Positions 1 to 8,763 are shown, numbered from the stretch's first letter. The stretch is DNA of 64,000 nucleotides from Aquibaculum sediminis (GCF_040712085.1 NZ_JBFCVK010000001.1:186001-250000); one strand, 5' to 3'. The notes: a model not told the origin generated them from the sequence alone. Numbers and translations: made by a program.

Positions 1-879
1 GGCAAGCAACCTGAAGCGGGCGAGAAGATCGCTGATTTCATCCAGCCTGTCCAAAGTTTCCTGATTTTTCTCGAATAGTTCTCGGCGTTTACCTACAAGC
101 TCGTCGAGGGCTTTCTGTGAAGCAGAAAGCTCTTTGCGTCGGGATTCAATTGAGCGTTCCAGCCTTTCGAGTTGCTCTTCCAGCTCTTCCCTATCTTCGC
201 CGAGGTCTTCGATCTCTGTCTGTAGGTCAGAGAGAAGGTCCTCAATAAGTGCGATTTGGCGGGTATTGTCGCGAGACTGACCGGGGTCAGGCACAACTGA
301 AGAGTCGTCGATACCAGTCAAAAGCAGTTTGATCGTGGCGATCTCGGAGGTCTTGGTCGTGTACTGACCGCTCCAGAAGGGCGAGCCGGTCTGCTGGATT
401 TCGCCTTCTTGGACGATGACGAGCCGCGCAAGGTTCCTGAAGCTCAGGCTCTGGGTTGTACCTTTGGCCTTGCTCTTGAGGATACGCTTTCCGAGGAGCC
501 CAATCTTGTCGAGGAGATACCCTGACAGGTTGTCTTTTTTATCGTGCGCGTGGTTCTGTTTGAGCGTTGTGGGCTTGGCCTCATCGCCTTCGCTCAGATC
601 AAACAGCTGAAAACTACCGCCTGACGTCGAGCGCTGCAATTTGAACTCTTCGTCTCCGATTACCGCCAGGCAAAGTCTGAGTTGATCATACTTTGCTCGT
701 TCCGGAATCTCCTCCAGAAAAGAACCGCCCAACATGAAGTCGATCGAGTCGGCCAGAAACGATTTTCCTGTATCGGAAGCACCGCAAATCACATTGACGC
801 CCGACTCGAAATCCAGCTTCGCCGCGGCCGTCGGACCGCGGAAGCGGATGCTTCGAAGTTGGAGATAGCTATCGCTCAT
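1..879 (-). CDS. ABC-three-component (Lamassu-like) ATPase, N-terminal part, runs off the left edge
   Basis: The reading frame is open for 293 codons from ATG 879 to the window edge. A Walker A motif GASDTGKS lies at residues 33-40, after an N-terminal beta segment typical of SMC/RecN-type ABC ATPases. From about residue 215 the sequence becomes a charged Leu/Glu/Arg-rich coiled coil. The signature, Walker B and C-terminal half are outside the window. Its start overlaps the stop of the upstream middle-component gene by 4 bases (ATGA), so the two are probably translationally coupled. In ABC-3C/Lamassu systems this subunit is thought to sense DNA or phage structures and to release the nuclease effector; that role is inferred from the family. 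The region has lower GC than the rest of the window. Confidence 0.85.
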   Translation of the reverse strand, partial: MSDSYLQLRSIRFRGPTAAAKLDFESGVNVICGASDTGKSFLADSIDFMLGGSFLEEIPERAKYDQLRLCLAVIGDEEFKLQRSTSGGSFQLFDLSEGDEAKPTTLKQNHAHDKKDNLSGYLLDKIGLLGKRILKSKAKGTTQSLSFRNLARLVIVQEGEIQQTGSPFWSGQYTTKTSEIATIKLLLTGIDDSSVVPDPGQSRDNTRQIALIEDLLSDLQTEIEDLGEDREELEEQLERLERSIESRRKELSASQKALDELVGKRRELFEKNQETLDRLDEISDLLARFRLLA

Positions 880-1367
880 GCGCCATCTCCAAGCTGCTGG
901 ACGGACTGGAACTGGCTAGCCCAGCGCGCGAAGAACTGATGTGTGAATCGGCGCACCTCATCCGTCGGCATGTCGGCGAAGCAATGCACGGCCCATACAG
1001 CGCGCTCTTTCAGGTTTACAGAATATTCGTCGCTCAAGGAGGCGATGAAGGGAGCGGCGGTCTCACCGGCTATGTAGGTGAACCCTTCTTGTGCAGGTAA
1101 TCTTCGAACGAGGGCACGGCTCATCATCAAAATCAGGCCCTTTTCAATCAGGCCACGGCGAACAAGCAGCTCCCCGGCACGAAGGGGCAATGGGGCATGT
1201 AGGCTTTCCGGGCCTCCAGCGTCACCTGAGTGCACCACCAGATAGTCCATCTCAACCAAACGCTGAAGATCGAACGCCGCGGGAAAGGCGGCATGCAAGA
1301 TCGCCAGCGACCGGACGCCGGTCTCCAGCGGGCTGTTGAATGGTGTAGGTCTGTGATCGCTATCCAT
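876..1367 (-). CDS. ABC-three-component system middle component 2
   Basis: A protein of 163 residues. The N-terminal segment FNSPLETGVRSL, followed by LVVHSGDAGGP and RAGELLVRRGLIEKGL, matches my memory of the ABC-3C middle component 2 (MC2) family. These are small helical adaptors that link the ATPase to the effector. The gene overlaps the upstream effector by 8 bases and the downstream ATPase by 4, so the three form one tightly packed operon. No enzymatic motif is visible. Its function is known only by family association with defence cassettes. Confidence 0.8.
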   Translation of the reverse strand: MDSDHRPTPFNSPLETGVRSLAILHAAFPAAFDLQRLVEMDYLVVHSGDAGGPESLHAPLPLRAGELLVRRGLIEKGLILMMSRALVRRLPAQEGFTYIAGETAAPFIASLSDEYSVNLKERAVWAVHCFADMPTDEVRRFTHQFFARWASQFQSVQQLGDGA

Positions 1368-2457
1368 CGTCCGGCACCCACGTCAATCGATCTTCGTTGG
1401 CTAACTGATGACAGATTCCCTGGCAGTCCTGCTTCTTGGTCACAGACGAGAGTGGGTTTGCCATGAGTGAGAGCGCTGCTGCCTGCGTAAGCGTTGCGCG
1501 CATCCTTTCCAGCCCGTCCTGATGATGTGACTCGCAGATATCGATGACCCCATGGCAAACCTCATCTTGTAGCGCCGCGAATGTTCCCTCTGGCACGGTG
1601 TCACGCGCGAAATTGCGCAGCGACTCGGCATGGTAGAAGCGCTCTCGTTGTCTAAGGAAGTCGCGCTTTATCGGAAAATGGGCGTCGAGTGCAACCGGGT
1701 CGTTCATGGGTATCCCCAACTGATCACCATAGGCGTCAAGGAGCTGTCTAATGTAACGGCTTTCTGTTTCCGCAGGGGTCGCTGGCGGCTTGTCTGGGTC
1801 CGGACGTGGCGGCAATCCTCCACCGAACCGGATGGCGTGATAGCCAGTCGTGCTATGGCCCTCGATGAGTTCGACATGAGACTTTGAGGTAAAGGTGCTG
1901 AAGTCAAAAGCCTCGAAGTAAGTTTCGAGAGCGCCAGTAAGGGGAATCTCTTGGGTCGAAGTGATCCCCTTCTCGCAGTGCTTTGCCCAGTGTTCACGCG
2001 CCTTGGCCTTCAGCGTATCTGGTTTGTTGAGAAGTTGTTCGAGGGACGTACCGATACCCTGCGAGGCCACGAAAAAGTGCTGCCTTGACGGGCGATACTC
2101 CCTTTTGAACGAGTAGTAGACGACCTTCCCTATCTCCGCCCAGACGTCGCTAGGACGCAGGGGATGATCATAGCGCTTGCATTGGTAGTTGTCCCAAACG
2201 CCCTGAAAACCACCCTCGGACGTAAACCCCGCAATATCGACACCAAGATCGCCCGATGCACCGAAACGCCTGACTTTGGCGTATGCACCCGACAGGCTCG
2301 TCGACCACTCTTCGATGAAGTCTTCCCAGTCGTCGGGACTGAAGGTGCGGATGCGCATGACCTTGGGGATCGGCACACCGCTGCTCACATGCTCCGGCGA
2401 TGCCGAGCATGTTGCAGGTTTGGGCTTAATCTCCTTGAGTTCGTCGTCCCTAATCAA
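1360..2457 (-). CDS. ABC-three-component effector: Mrr-like PD-(D/E)XK nuclease with ABC-3C C-terminal domain
   Basis: A protein of 365 residues from a TTG start. Residues about 35-150 look like a restriction-endonuclease fold: acidic residues at 45-50, then GDLGVDIAG with Asp74, then a strand ending YQCKRY with Gln92 and Lys94, giving the D-(Q/E)xK active site of Mrr-like enzymes. The C-terminal half (from about 220, SRYIRQLLDAYGDQL onwards) is helical, as in the ABC-3C C-terminal domain that binds the partner subunits. The first 33 residues are hydrophilic and may not be part of the protein; ATG codon 34 is an alternative start. The domain mix corresponds to a Lamassu-Mrr-type abortive-infection effector. 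The nuclease call rests on motif reading only. Confidence 0.78.
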   Translation of the reverse strand: MIRDDELKEIKPKPATCSASPEHVSSGVPIPKVMRIRTFSPDDWEDFIEEWSTSLSGAYAKVRRFGASGDLGVDIAGFTSEGGFQGVWDNYQCKRYDHPLRPSDVWAEIGKVVYYSFKREYRPSRQHFFVASQGIGTSLEQLLNKPDTLKAKAREHWAKHCEKGITSTQEIPLTGALETYFEAFDFSTFTSKSHVELIEGHSTTGYHAIRFGGGLPPRPDPDKPPATPAETESRYIRQLLDAYGDQLGIPMNDPVALDAHFPIKRDFLRQRERFYHAESLRNFARDTVPEGTFAALQDEVCHGVIDICESHHQDGLERMRATLTQAAALSLMANPLSSVTKKQDCQGICHQLANEDRLTWVPDDG

Positions 2458-2534
2458 GCGCTTTGCTCTTTGATTTTAGATGGACCACTGTCTTCGGCCC
2501 CGCGAGTAGATTGAACATCAATTTCTTTGGCCAT
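2454..2534 (-). CDS. possible 26-residue coupled leader ORF before the nuclease effector
   Basis: ATG 2534 opens a 26-codon frame (MAKEIDVQSTRGAED...). Its TGA overlaps the TTG start of the effector in the sequence TTGA. A GAGAAG stretch 5-7 bases upstream could serve as ribosome binding site. The frame is open further upstream to a TAG near 2630. The peptide is hydrophilic, with no recognisable domain, and resembles in composition the first 33 residues of the effector. It is either a real small coupled ORF or the true N-terminus of the effector joined by a frameshift. Confidence 0.3.
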   Translation of the reverse strand: MAKEIDVQSTRGAEDSGPSKIKEQSA

Positions 2535-2575
2535 AATCTTCTCGAATACCGCGTTCTTGGTGGCGGAAAGGAGTC

Positions 2576-3112
2576 TTAGTCCTTCTGTCGCGGCGGGCAG
2601 AAGCAACCTCTTTGCATTTCCCAGAGGTCTCTACCACAAGTGCAGCCTGTAGACCGCCCCAGCCTGCTGGCACTTTTTTTCAAACAACAATTGAGGCCAG
2701 AGACGAAATCGCGATAGTATGAGCGAAGGTCAGCTTCTCGCCTTCCGCCTCGGAAAGCTGCCATTCCCCTTCCAGCCCCCGTGCCACCTAACGCTGGTGC
2801 TGTGCCGATCCTGGCCTCGACTAGGCGAAACCACTGGCGCCCGCGCCCGCCGTCGAGCAGAATCAGCCCGTCCGGGCGGCAGCCGTCCTCGGCGCCACCG
2901 TTCCGGCAGAAGACGACCTCGGTGTAGCAGTCGAGAGCGGCGCGGCTGCCGATCCGCTGGCCGAGCTGGCCCAGCATCAGCTTCGCGAATGGCGGCACGG
3001 CGAGCAGCGTCGCCAGCAGGATCGAGGCGGCACGCGCCTCACGGTTGCTGTCGGCCGCGACCGGGATCAGCCGTGCCTGCTCGCCCCCTTCCAAGAACGA
3101 CGGCCTGTCCAT
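2576..3112 (-). pseudogene. truncated PD-(D/E)XK family gene at the island edge
   Basis: ATG 3112 is preceded by an excellent ribosome binding site (GGGGAGGAAGG). The first 105 or so codons encode a recognisable family: MDRPSFLEGGEQARLIP, CYTEVVF, RPDGLILLDGG and FRLVEARIG. In related full-length proteins (several hundred residues) the last of these reads VEAKIG and carries the nuclease Lys; here it is Arg. After about 2797 the frame becomes Gly/Arg-rich junk and ends at 2576 with a stray Cys-rich tail. A different frame at 2680-2787 reads more naturally (VARGLEGEWQL...), suggesting a second gene remnant fused at the break. I read this as a decayed gene cut by insertion or deletion next to the defence cassette. 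Confidence 0.55.
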
Positions 3113-3313
3113 GTTCCTTCCTCCCCTTGCGGCCAGTCTCGCGGCGCGGGTGGAGGATCGCAACCATAAAAGGATATAACTCGCGGTGACGGTCCGTTCA
3201 GCGGGTTGGCCTTGCCTCCTTGCCTGCAAAGCACCTTAACCGCCAGCACGACTGCCCGTCCGTTTGGAGGCCGGCAGCCTGCGCTGCCAGGCACAGGCTG
3301 CCAGGAAGTCGCT

Positions 3314-5554
3314 CTACCCCCCGAAGCGGTTCCCGGCCGGAAAGCCGCGGGGCGCCATGCGGCCGGCGCTGGCCCGTCGGCCCAGCCATTCGCTGAGATC
3401 GCTTTCCGTGCGAGTCCGTCCGCCCGCTGCGGCCCATGACAAGCCGTCCGCCAGGCGCAGGCCTCGTGCATCGGACAGGCCACCGTCCTTGTAGCGCTGC
3501 AGCATCACGCCGCGTCCGCGCGCCATTTCCGGCAGCTCGGTCATGGGGAACACCAGCAGCTTGCGGTTCTCACCCACCACGGCCACGTGATCGTCCTCGG
3601 GCGTCAGGCGGCGGCAGACGGCCGCCTCGCCGCCCTTGCCGGGATTGAGCACCTGCTTGCCGTTCTTGGTCTGGGCCAGCACATCGTCCTCGGCGACCAC
3701 GAAGCCCCGGCCATCGCTGGAGGCCAGCAGCAGCCGGGCGCCAGGGCTGTGCACCAGCAGCGCGACCACATCCTGATCGTTGGGCAGATCGACCATCAAG
3801 CGCACGGGCTCGCCGAAACCGCGCCCGCCGGGCAGCTTGTCGGCCGGCAGCGTGTAGAAGCGCCCGTTGGTGGCAAAGAGCAGGATCTTGTCGGTGGTCT
3901 GGGCCTTCAGAGCGAAGCGGCCGCGGTCCCCGTCCTTGTGCTTGGCGTCGGAAACGTCGTCGTGGTGGCCCTTCAGCGCCCGAATCCAGCCCTTCTCGGA
4001 CAGCAACACCGTGATGGGTTCGCGCTCGATCACGGCCTCCAGGGGCACGACGACCTCGGCCGGCGGCTCTGAGAGCTGCGTGCGGCGACGGCCCAAGGCG
4101 GTCTCGGGGCCGAACTCCTCGCGCAGCGTTTCCATCTCCTGGCGCAACACCCGAAGGCGGCGCGGCTCATCGGCCAGCAGGGCTTTCAGATCCTCCTGCT
4201 CCTCGCTGAGACGGGTGTGCTCCCGGCGCAGCTCCATCTCCTCCAGCTTGCGCAACGAGCGCAGACGCATGTTGAGGATAGCCTCGGCCTGCGCATCGTT
4301 GAGCTCGAAGGCCTGCATCAACTCGGCCTTGGGCTCGTCCTCCTCCCGGATGATGCGAATGACCTCGTCGAGATTGAGAAAGGCGACGATGTAGCCTTCG
4401 AGCACTTCCAGCCGGCGACCAATCTGCTCCAGGCGATTGCGGGTGCGCCGCAGCAAGACCTCGTGACGGTGATCGAGATAGGCACGCAGGACCGTCGGCA
4501 GGCTCATGACGCGGGGGGTGTTGTCCGCGTCCAGCACGTTCATGTTGAGCGGAATCCGCACTTCCAGATCGCTCTGCCGGAAGAGGGACTCCATCAGCAC
4601 GGCGGGATCGACATTGCGGCTGCGCGGCTCCAGCACCAGGCGCACCTCATCGGTCGACTCGTCACGCACGTCGCCCAGAAGCACGAGCTTGCGGGCAAGC
4701 AGCAGATCAGCAATCCGTTCCACCAGGCGCGACTTTGCCACCTGATAGGGAACCTCGGTGACGATGATCTGGTACTGCCCACCCTTCAGCTGTTCGACCT
4801 CCCAGCGCGCGCGCAGCCGGAACGAACCGCGGCCGGTGCTGTAGGCCTCCAGCATCGAGGCCCGGGGTTCGACCAGTTCCCCGCCGGTGGGGAAATCGGG
4901 GCCCGGCATGTGCTGCAGCAGGGTGGCCGTTTCGCTCTCCGGGTGGTCAATCAGATGGATCAGCGCGTTGCTAATCTCCGCGACATTGTGCGGGGGAATG
5001 GCCGTGGCCATGCCCACGGCAATACCTTGCGAGCCGTTGGCCAGCAGATTCGGGAAGGCGGCCGGCAACACAACCGGTTCTTCCGCCTCGCCGTCATAGG
5101 TCGACCGGAAGTCGATGGTGTCCTCGTCGATGCCTTGCAGCAACCGGGACGCAACGGCGGTCAGGCGCGCCTCCGTGTAACGCATGGCAGCCGCGTTATC
5201 GCCATCGATGTTGCCGAAGTTGCCCTGGCCGTCGATCAGGGGGTAGCGAAGCGAAAAGTCCTGCGCCAGGCGCACCAGCGCATCGTAGATCGACTGGTCC
5301 CCGTGCGGATGGAACTTACCGATTACGTCACCGACGACGCGGGCGGCCTTCTTGTACGGACCGCCCGGATCGAGTCGGAGTTGGCGCATCGCAAAGAGCA
5401 GCCGCCGATGAACCGGCTTCAAGCCGTCCCGTACATCCGGCAGGGAACGGGACATGATGGTGGAAAGGGCATAGGCGAGATAACGATCCGAGAGCGCCTC
5501 GACGAGACGCACTTCCCGCACACTTCCGGTTTCCGAGGGCGCTTGCGAACTCAT
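3314..5554 (-). CDS. parC: DNA topoisomerase IV subunit A
   Basis: A protein of 746 residues that, with ParE, unlinks replicated chromosomes. The N-terminal breakage-reunion domain is clear: ALSTIMSRSLPDVRDGLKPVHRR, GKFHPHGDQSIYDAL and the catalytic Tyr in AAAMRYTEARLT. The C-terminal region has the GyrA/ParC beta-pinwheel repeats but lacks an obvious GyrA box, which favours ParC over GyrA. The position equivalent to E. coli Ser80 is Gln and that of Glu84 is Asp; this may be the lineage norm. ATG 5554 was chosen because AAGGGGAA lies just upstream, and the open frame beyond it reads as a shadow of recO. It is last in the lepB-rnc-era-recO-parC series. Confidence 0.93.
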   Translation of the reverse strand: MSSQAPSETGSVREVRLVEALSDRYLAYALSTIMSRSLPDVRDGLKPVHRRLLFAMRQLRLDPGGPYKKAARVVGDVIGKFHPHGDQSIYDALVRLAQDFSLRYPLIDGQGNFGNIDGDNAAAMRYTEARLTAVASRLLQGIDEDTIDFRSTYDGEAEEPVVLPAAFPNLLANGSQGIAVGMATAIPPHNVAEISNALIHLIDHPESETATLLQHMPGPDFPTGGELVEPRASMLEAYSTGRGSFRLRARWEVEQLKGGQYQIIVTEVPYQVAKSRLVERIADLLLARKLVLLGDVRDESTDEVRLVLEPRSRNVDPAVLMESLFRQSDLEVRIPLNMNVLDADNTPRVMSLPTVLRAYLDHRHEVLLRRTRNRLEQIGRRLEVLEGYIVAFLNLDEVIRIIREEDEPKAELMQAFELNDAQAEAILNMRLRSLRKLEEMELRREHTRLSEEQEDLKALLADEPRRLRVLRQEMETLREEFGPETALGRRRTQLSEPPAEVVVPLEAVIEREPITVLLSEKGWIRALKGHHDDVSDAKHKDGDRGRFALKAQTTDKILLFATNGRFYTLPADKLPGGRGFGEPVRLMVDLPNDQDVVALLVHSPGARLLLASSDGRGFVVAEDDVLAQTKNGKQVLNPGKGGEAAVCRRLTPEDDHVAVVGENRKLLVFPMTELPEMARGRGVMLQRYKDGGLSDARGLRLADGLSWAAAGGRTRTESDLSEWLGRRASAGRMAPRGFPAGNRFGG

Positions 5555-5603
5555 GGATTCCCCTTCGCTGTTCGCGAGATACAGTAGGAGTCGGGCCCGG
5601 CCT

Positions 5604-6353
5604 TCACAAGCCGTTGTGCTCGGAACCCTCGGGTGGTTGCTGCTCGAAACGCCTTGCCAGGCGCTCTCTGGCCGCGGGCAAGGGCCGATCCTGAGGATGA
5701 AAGACGTGCTTCTCCAGGAAATGCGCCGTGAGGTGCAGGCCCTGGGCCACCTCCAGCGGCCCACCGCCTCCACGCCCGATGAGGAATCCGGGCAGCGGCA
5801 ACAGCCGCTCCTTGTAAGGCTCCCCGGCGGCCAGGGAGACTGCCCTGCCCGTGCGCGGTGAAACGTAGGCCAATTGGTTATTGTCGCCGCCCGCGGCACA
5901 CTGCGCGAGGTCAAGACCGAAACCCAGCGCCCGCAGCATCAGCACTTCCCACTGCACATAGCTCTCGGCCCAAGCACTGTCGCGCAAGGCCGCGAGCAGC
6001 GCGGCAAAGCCGTCAAAGGCGCCCGGCTGGGCTTCGCGTTCCGGCAAGGCCGCTTCCGCTATGGCTGCAGCGGAGGAGAGCGCATCCAGGCGCGACGCGT
6101 CGGCGAGAAAGTGCGCAGCATGCGCCTCGGTGAGTTCCAGCGTCAGCGTGCCAAGGTGATCGGCGAGGCGCGCCCGCCAGGAAGCTGCCACGCCATTACC
6201 CGGCTGCAGTACGGGGCGTTGGCGCCTGCCCTGCCCTCCCGGCAACAGCCCAGCGTGGCGCCCGTGCTCACGGGTGAGAAGCTGTACCACGGCGGCCGTT
6301 TCGCCATGCGGCCGGGCAGCCAGCACAAAGGCTTCATCGCGCCATTCAATCAC
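5604..6353 (-). CDS. recO: DNA repair protein RecO
   Basis: A protein of 249 residues, the usual RecO length. It begins with the OB-fold signature MIEWRDEAFVLAARPHGETAAVV and continues with a helical domain containing YVQWEVLMLRALGFGLDL and a Cys near CAAGG. RecO loads RecA onto SSB-coated single-stranded DNA in the RecFOR pathway. The usual four-Cys zinc site is not complete; only the CAAGG Cys is obvious, as in many alphaproteobacterial RecO proteins. It lies 25 bases after era and 49 bases before parC, within one probable operon. Confidence 0.9.
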   Translation of the reverse strand: MIEWRDEAFVLAARPHGETAAVVQLLTREHGRHAGLLPGGQGRRQRPVLQPGNGVAASWRARLADHLGTLTLELTEAHAAHFLADASRLDALSSAAAIAEAALPEREAQPGAFDGFAALLAALRDSAWAESYVQWEVLMLRALGFGLDLAQCAAGGDNNQLAYVSPRTGRAVSLAAGEPYKERLLPLPGFLIGRGGGGPLEVAQGLHLTAHFLEKHVFHPQDRPLPAARERLARRFEQQPPEGSEHNGL

Positions 6354-6378
6354 GTTGATCGCCCATCACACATCCGGT

Positions 6379-7281
6379 CTAGGAGCGATAGTCGAGGCCC
6401 CAGTCGCGGTAGCGTTCCGGATCCTCCACCCAGCGCTCGCGCACCTTCACGAACAGGAAGAGGTGCACCCGGGTTTCCAGCATCTCCTCCAGCTCCTTCT
6501 GAGCCAGTTCGCGGATCTTCCGGATAGTGGCGCCTTTCGCACCGATGGCCATGCGCTTGTGCGCTTCGCGCTGCACGTAGATCGTCTGGGTGATCTTCAC
6601 CGAGCCATCGCGGAAACTCTCCCAGGCTTCGGTCTCCACCGTGAGCGAATAGGGCAGTTCGTCGTGAAGATGGAGGAAGAGCTTTTCCCGGGTGATCTCG
6701 GCAGCAAGCAGGCGCTGCGGCAGATCGGAGATCTCGTCTTCCGGATAGAGCCAGGGACCTTCCGGCGCCTGGGCGGCCAGCCAGTTTAGAAGGTCATCAA
6801 CCCCGTCGCCGGTGAGTGCCGAGATCATGAACACACGCTCAAAGGGATAGGCTGCGTTCAGGTTCTGTGCGAGAGCGAGCAGCGACTCCCGGCGCACATC
6901 ATCGACCTTGTTGATCGCCAGCACCACGCGCTTGCATTTGCGCTTGGCCAGTCCCTCCAGAATCAACGAAACCTGTTCGTCGTCGGCGGGCTTGCGCGCA
7001 TCGTGCAGCACCACCACGAGGTCGGCATCCTCCGTGGCATCCCAGGCAGCCGCCACCATCGCCCGCTCCAGGCGCCGCTTCGGCGAGACGAAGATGCCGG
7101 GCGTATCGACAAAGACGAGTTGCGTGTCCCCTTGCAGCGCAATGCCGCGGACCCGCGTGCGCGTCGTCTGAACTTTGTGCGTGACGATGGAAACCTTCGC
7201 GCCCACGGCCTGGTTTATCAGCGTGGACTTCCCGGCGTTGGGCGGCCCGGCCAGGGCCACCACGGCGCAGCGCGTGGTCAT
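6379..7281 (-). CDS. era: GTPase Era
   Basis: A protein of 300 residues with a G domain and a C-terminal KH domain. Visible motifs are G1 GPPNAGKST, the switch region QTTRTRVRG, G3 DTPG, G4 NKVD, and the KH loop IGAKGATIRKI. Era binds the 3' end of 16S rRNA and is needed for 30S maturation. Its ATG overlaps the rnc stop by 4 bases, the conserved rnc-era coupling. All key GTPase residues are present. Confidence 0.96.
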   Translation of the reverse strand: MTTRCAVVALAGPPNAGKSTLINQAVGAKVSIVTHKVQTTRTRVRGIALQGDTQLVFVDTPGIFVSPKRRLERAMVAAAWDATEDADLVVVLHDARKPADDEQVSLILEGLAKRKCKRVVLAINKVDDVRRESLLALAQNLNAAYPFERVFMISALTGDGVDDLLNWLAAQAPEGPWLYPEDEISDLPQRLLAAEITREKLFLHLHDELPYSLTVETEAWESFRDGSVKITQTIYVQREAHKRMAIGAKGATIRKIRELAQKELEEMLETRVHLFLFVKVRERWVEDPERYRDWGLDYRS

Positions 7282-8015
7282 GCTTCCGGCTCCTCCGACC
7301 CGCGCAAGCCCTCGAGCATTTCACCCGCTGCAGCCTGCTCGGCGGCCCGCTTGGAACGGCCGCTGCCTTCGGCCGTCTCCTGCCCGTCAATAGAAACTCG
7401 CACGGAAAAGACGGGCTCATGGGCCGATCCGCTCCGTCCCACCTCACGATAGTTCGGCAAGGGCAGGCCGCGGCCCTGGGCCCATTCCTGCAGCGCCGTC
7501 TTGTTGTCCTGAGGGGGCTTGAGATCAGCCTCCAGCAATGGCTGCCAGAACCGCTCCACAAGTGGGCGTACGGGGGCCAGTCCACCGTCCAGATAAAGCG
7601 CACCCAGCAAGGCTTCACAGCTGTCGGCCAGGATCGCTGGATTGTCGCGACCACCGCTGTCAGCGACGCTGGATGAAAGTCGCAAATGGGACCCCAGGTT
7701 CAGCGAATGAGCCACTTGCGCCAACGTATCCTCGCGAACCAGCGCAGCATAGCGCTTGGCAAGCGCCCCCTCGGGTTCAGCAACAAAGCGGCGATAGAGC
7801 ATGTCAGCCACCAGCAATCCCAGCACCCGGTCCCCCAGGAACTCAAGGCGCTCGTAGGAGCGATCACCGTCAGTACTGGCGTGAGTCAAGGCCTCCACCA
7901 GCAAGTCCGGCTCCCGAAAGTGGTGACCAAGCCCCTGGGAGAAGGTCAGCAGATCCTCGGGCAGCGGCTCGGCCGCGCGCTTGCGTCTGCTTCCGGCGGG
8001 GCGTGGCTTATTCAA
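7278..8015 (-). CDS. rnc: ribonuclease III
   Basis: A protein of 245 residues from the TTG at 8015. The RNase III signature ERLEFLGDRVLGL and the downstream acidic helix DSCEALLGALYLDGG supply the metal ligands. The C-terminal double-stranded RNA-binding domain is seen in NKTALQEWAQG and GSGRSKRAAEQAAA. The enzyme processes rRNA precursors and cuts structured RNAs. The frame is open up to an ATG at 8090, but that part lies entirely inside the conserved 3' end of lepB, so I prefer the TTG that overlaps the lepB stop. The start is the uncertain part. Confidence 0.9.
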   Translation of the reverse strand: MNKPRPAGSRRKRAAEPLPEDLLTFSQGLGHHFREPDLLVEALTHASTDGDRSYERLEFLGDRVLGLLVADMLYRRFVAEPEGALAKRYAALVREDTLAQVAHSLNLGSHLRLSSSVADSGGRDNPAILADSCEALLGALYLDGGLAPVRPLVERFWQPLLEADLKPPQDNKTALQEWAQGRGLPLPNYREVGRSGSAHEPVFSVRVSIDGQETAEGSGRSKRAAEQAAAGEMLEGLRGSEEPEA

Positions 8016-8763
8016 TGCGATCGAAGATCCGACTGAAACGAATGGAGGTCGGCCAGTTCCAGACTTCCCAGAACCGTGCACTGCCGTCATGGGAGAAGAA
8101 GACCACTTCGGCCCGACCGATCAAGTTCTCGAAGGGAACGAAGCCCACCTGCGAGGAACGACTGTCCTGACTGCTGTCGCGATTGTCGCCCATGGCGAAG
8201 TAGTGACCGGACGGCACCTCGAACACGCGCGTGTTGTCAAAGGGCATCGAATCACCACGTTCCCAGATACGGTGGCTGACGCCGTTGGGCAGCGTTTCGA
8301 TGTACTCCGTCACACGCACGGGAAAGCCCCCCGTGGCGGAAATGACCGTTTCCCCGACACGCTGACGGTCCACCGCGGAGCCGTTAATGTGCAGGAGGCC
8401 GTCCACCACCTGGATGCGGTCGCCGGGCAGCCCGACGATACGCTTGATATAGTCCGTGGAGTTGTCAGTCGGCAGCTTGAAGACCGCGACATCGCCACGC
8501 TCCGGTGCATCGCCCAGGAAACGGCCATTTATGATCGGCAAGTTCCAGGGCAGAGAGTAGCGGCTGTAGCCGTAGGAATACTTGGAGACGAAGAGATAAT
8601 CGCCCACGAGCAGGGTGGGCAGCATGGATCCAGAGGGGATGGAGAAGGGCTCATAGGCAAAGGTGCGCAGCACAATGGCAATGAGGACCGCATAGACCAC
8701 CGTGCGGATGGTCTCGCCAATCCCGCCGCCTTCACTCTTCTTTTCCGACATAGTGGAATCCAT
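8008..8763 (-). CDS. lepB: signal peptidase I
   Basis: A protein of 251 residues that removes signal peptides on the periplasmic face of the inner membrane. One N-terminal membrane segment (residues about 20-34) is followed by IPSGSMLP with catalytic Ser46 and DYIKRIVGLPGD with catalytic Lys107. The MGDNRDSSQDSR box E is intact. GAGG lies at proper spacing from ATG 8763. In many relatives pdxJ and acpS sit just upstream; here there is only a 98-base gap before the DUF2062 gene. Confidence 0.95.
   Translation of the reverse strand: MDSTMSEKKSEGGGIGETIRTVVYAVLIAIVLRTFAYEPFSIPSGSMLPTLLVGDYLFVSKYSYGYSRYSLPWNLPIINGRFLGDAPERGDVAVFKLPTDNSTDYIKRIVGLPGDRIQVVDGLLHINGSAVDRQRVGETVISATGGFPVRVTEYIETLPNGVSHRIWERGDSMPFDNTRVFEVPSGHYFAMGDNRDSSQDSRSSQVGFVPFENLIGRAEVVFFSHDGSARFWEVWNWPTSIRFSRIFDRIE

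Noticed and set aside
3273..3302. Inverted repeat after parC as a Rho-independent terminator
   Set aside because: The 9-bp stem has no T-run on the minus strand, so intrinsic termination is not supported.
4217..5587. 456-codon plus-strand ORF opposite parC
   Set aside because: It is the antisense shadow of a conserved GC-rich gene; its translation is His/Gln/Arg-rich and matches no family.
5555..5914. 120-residue N-terminal extension of the parC frame
   Set aside because: It overlaps recO and reads as a shadow; a good ribosome binding site precedes ATG 5554.
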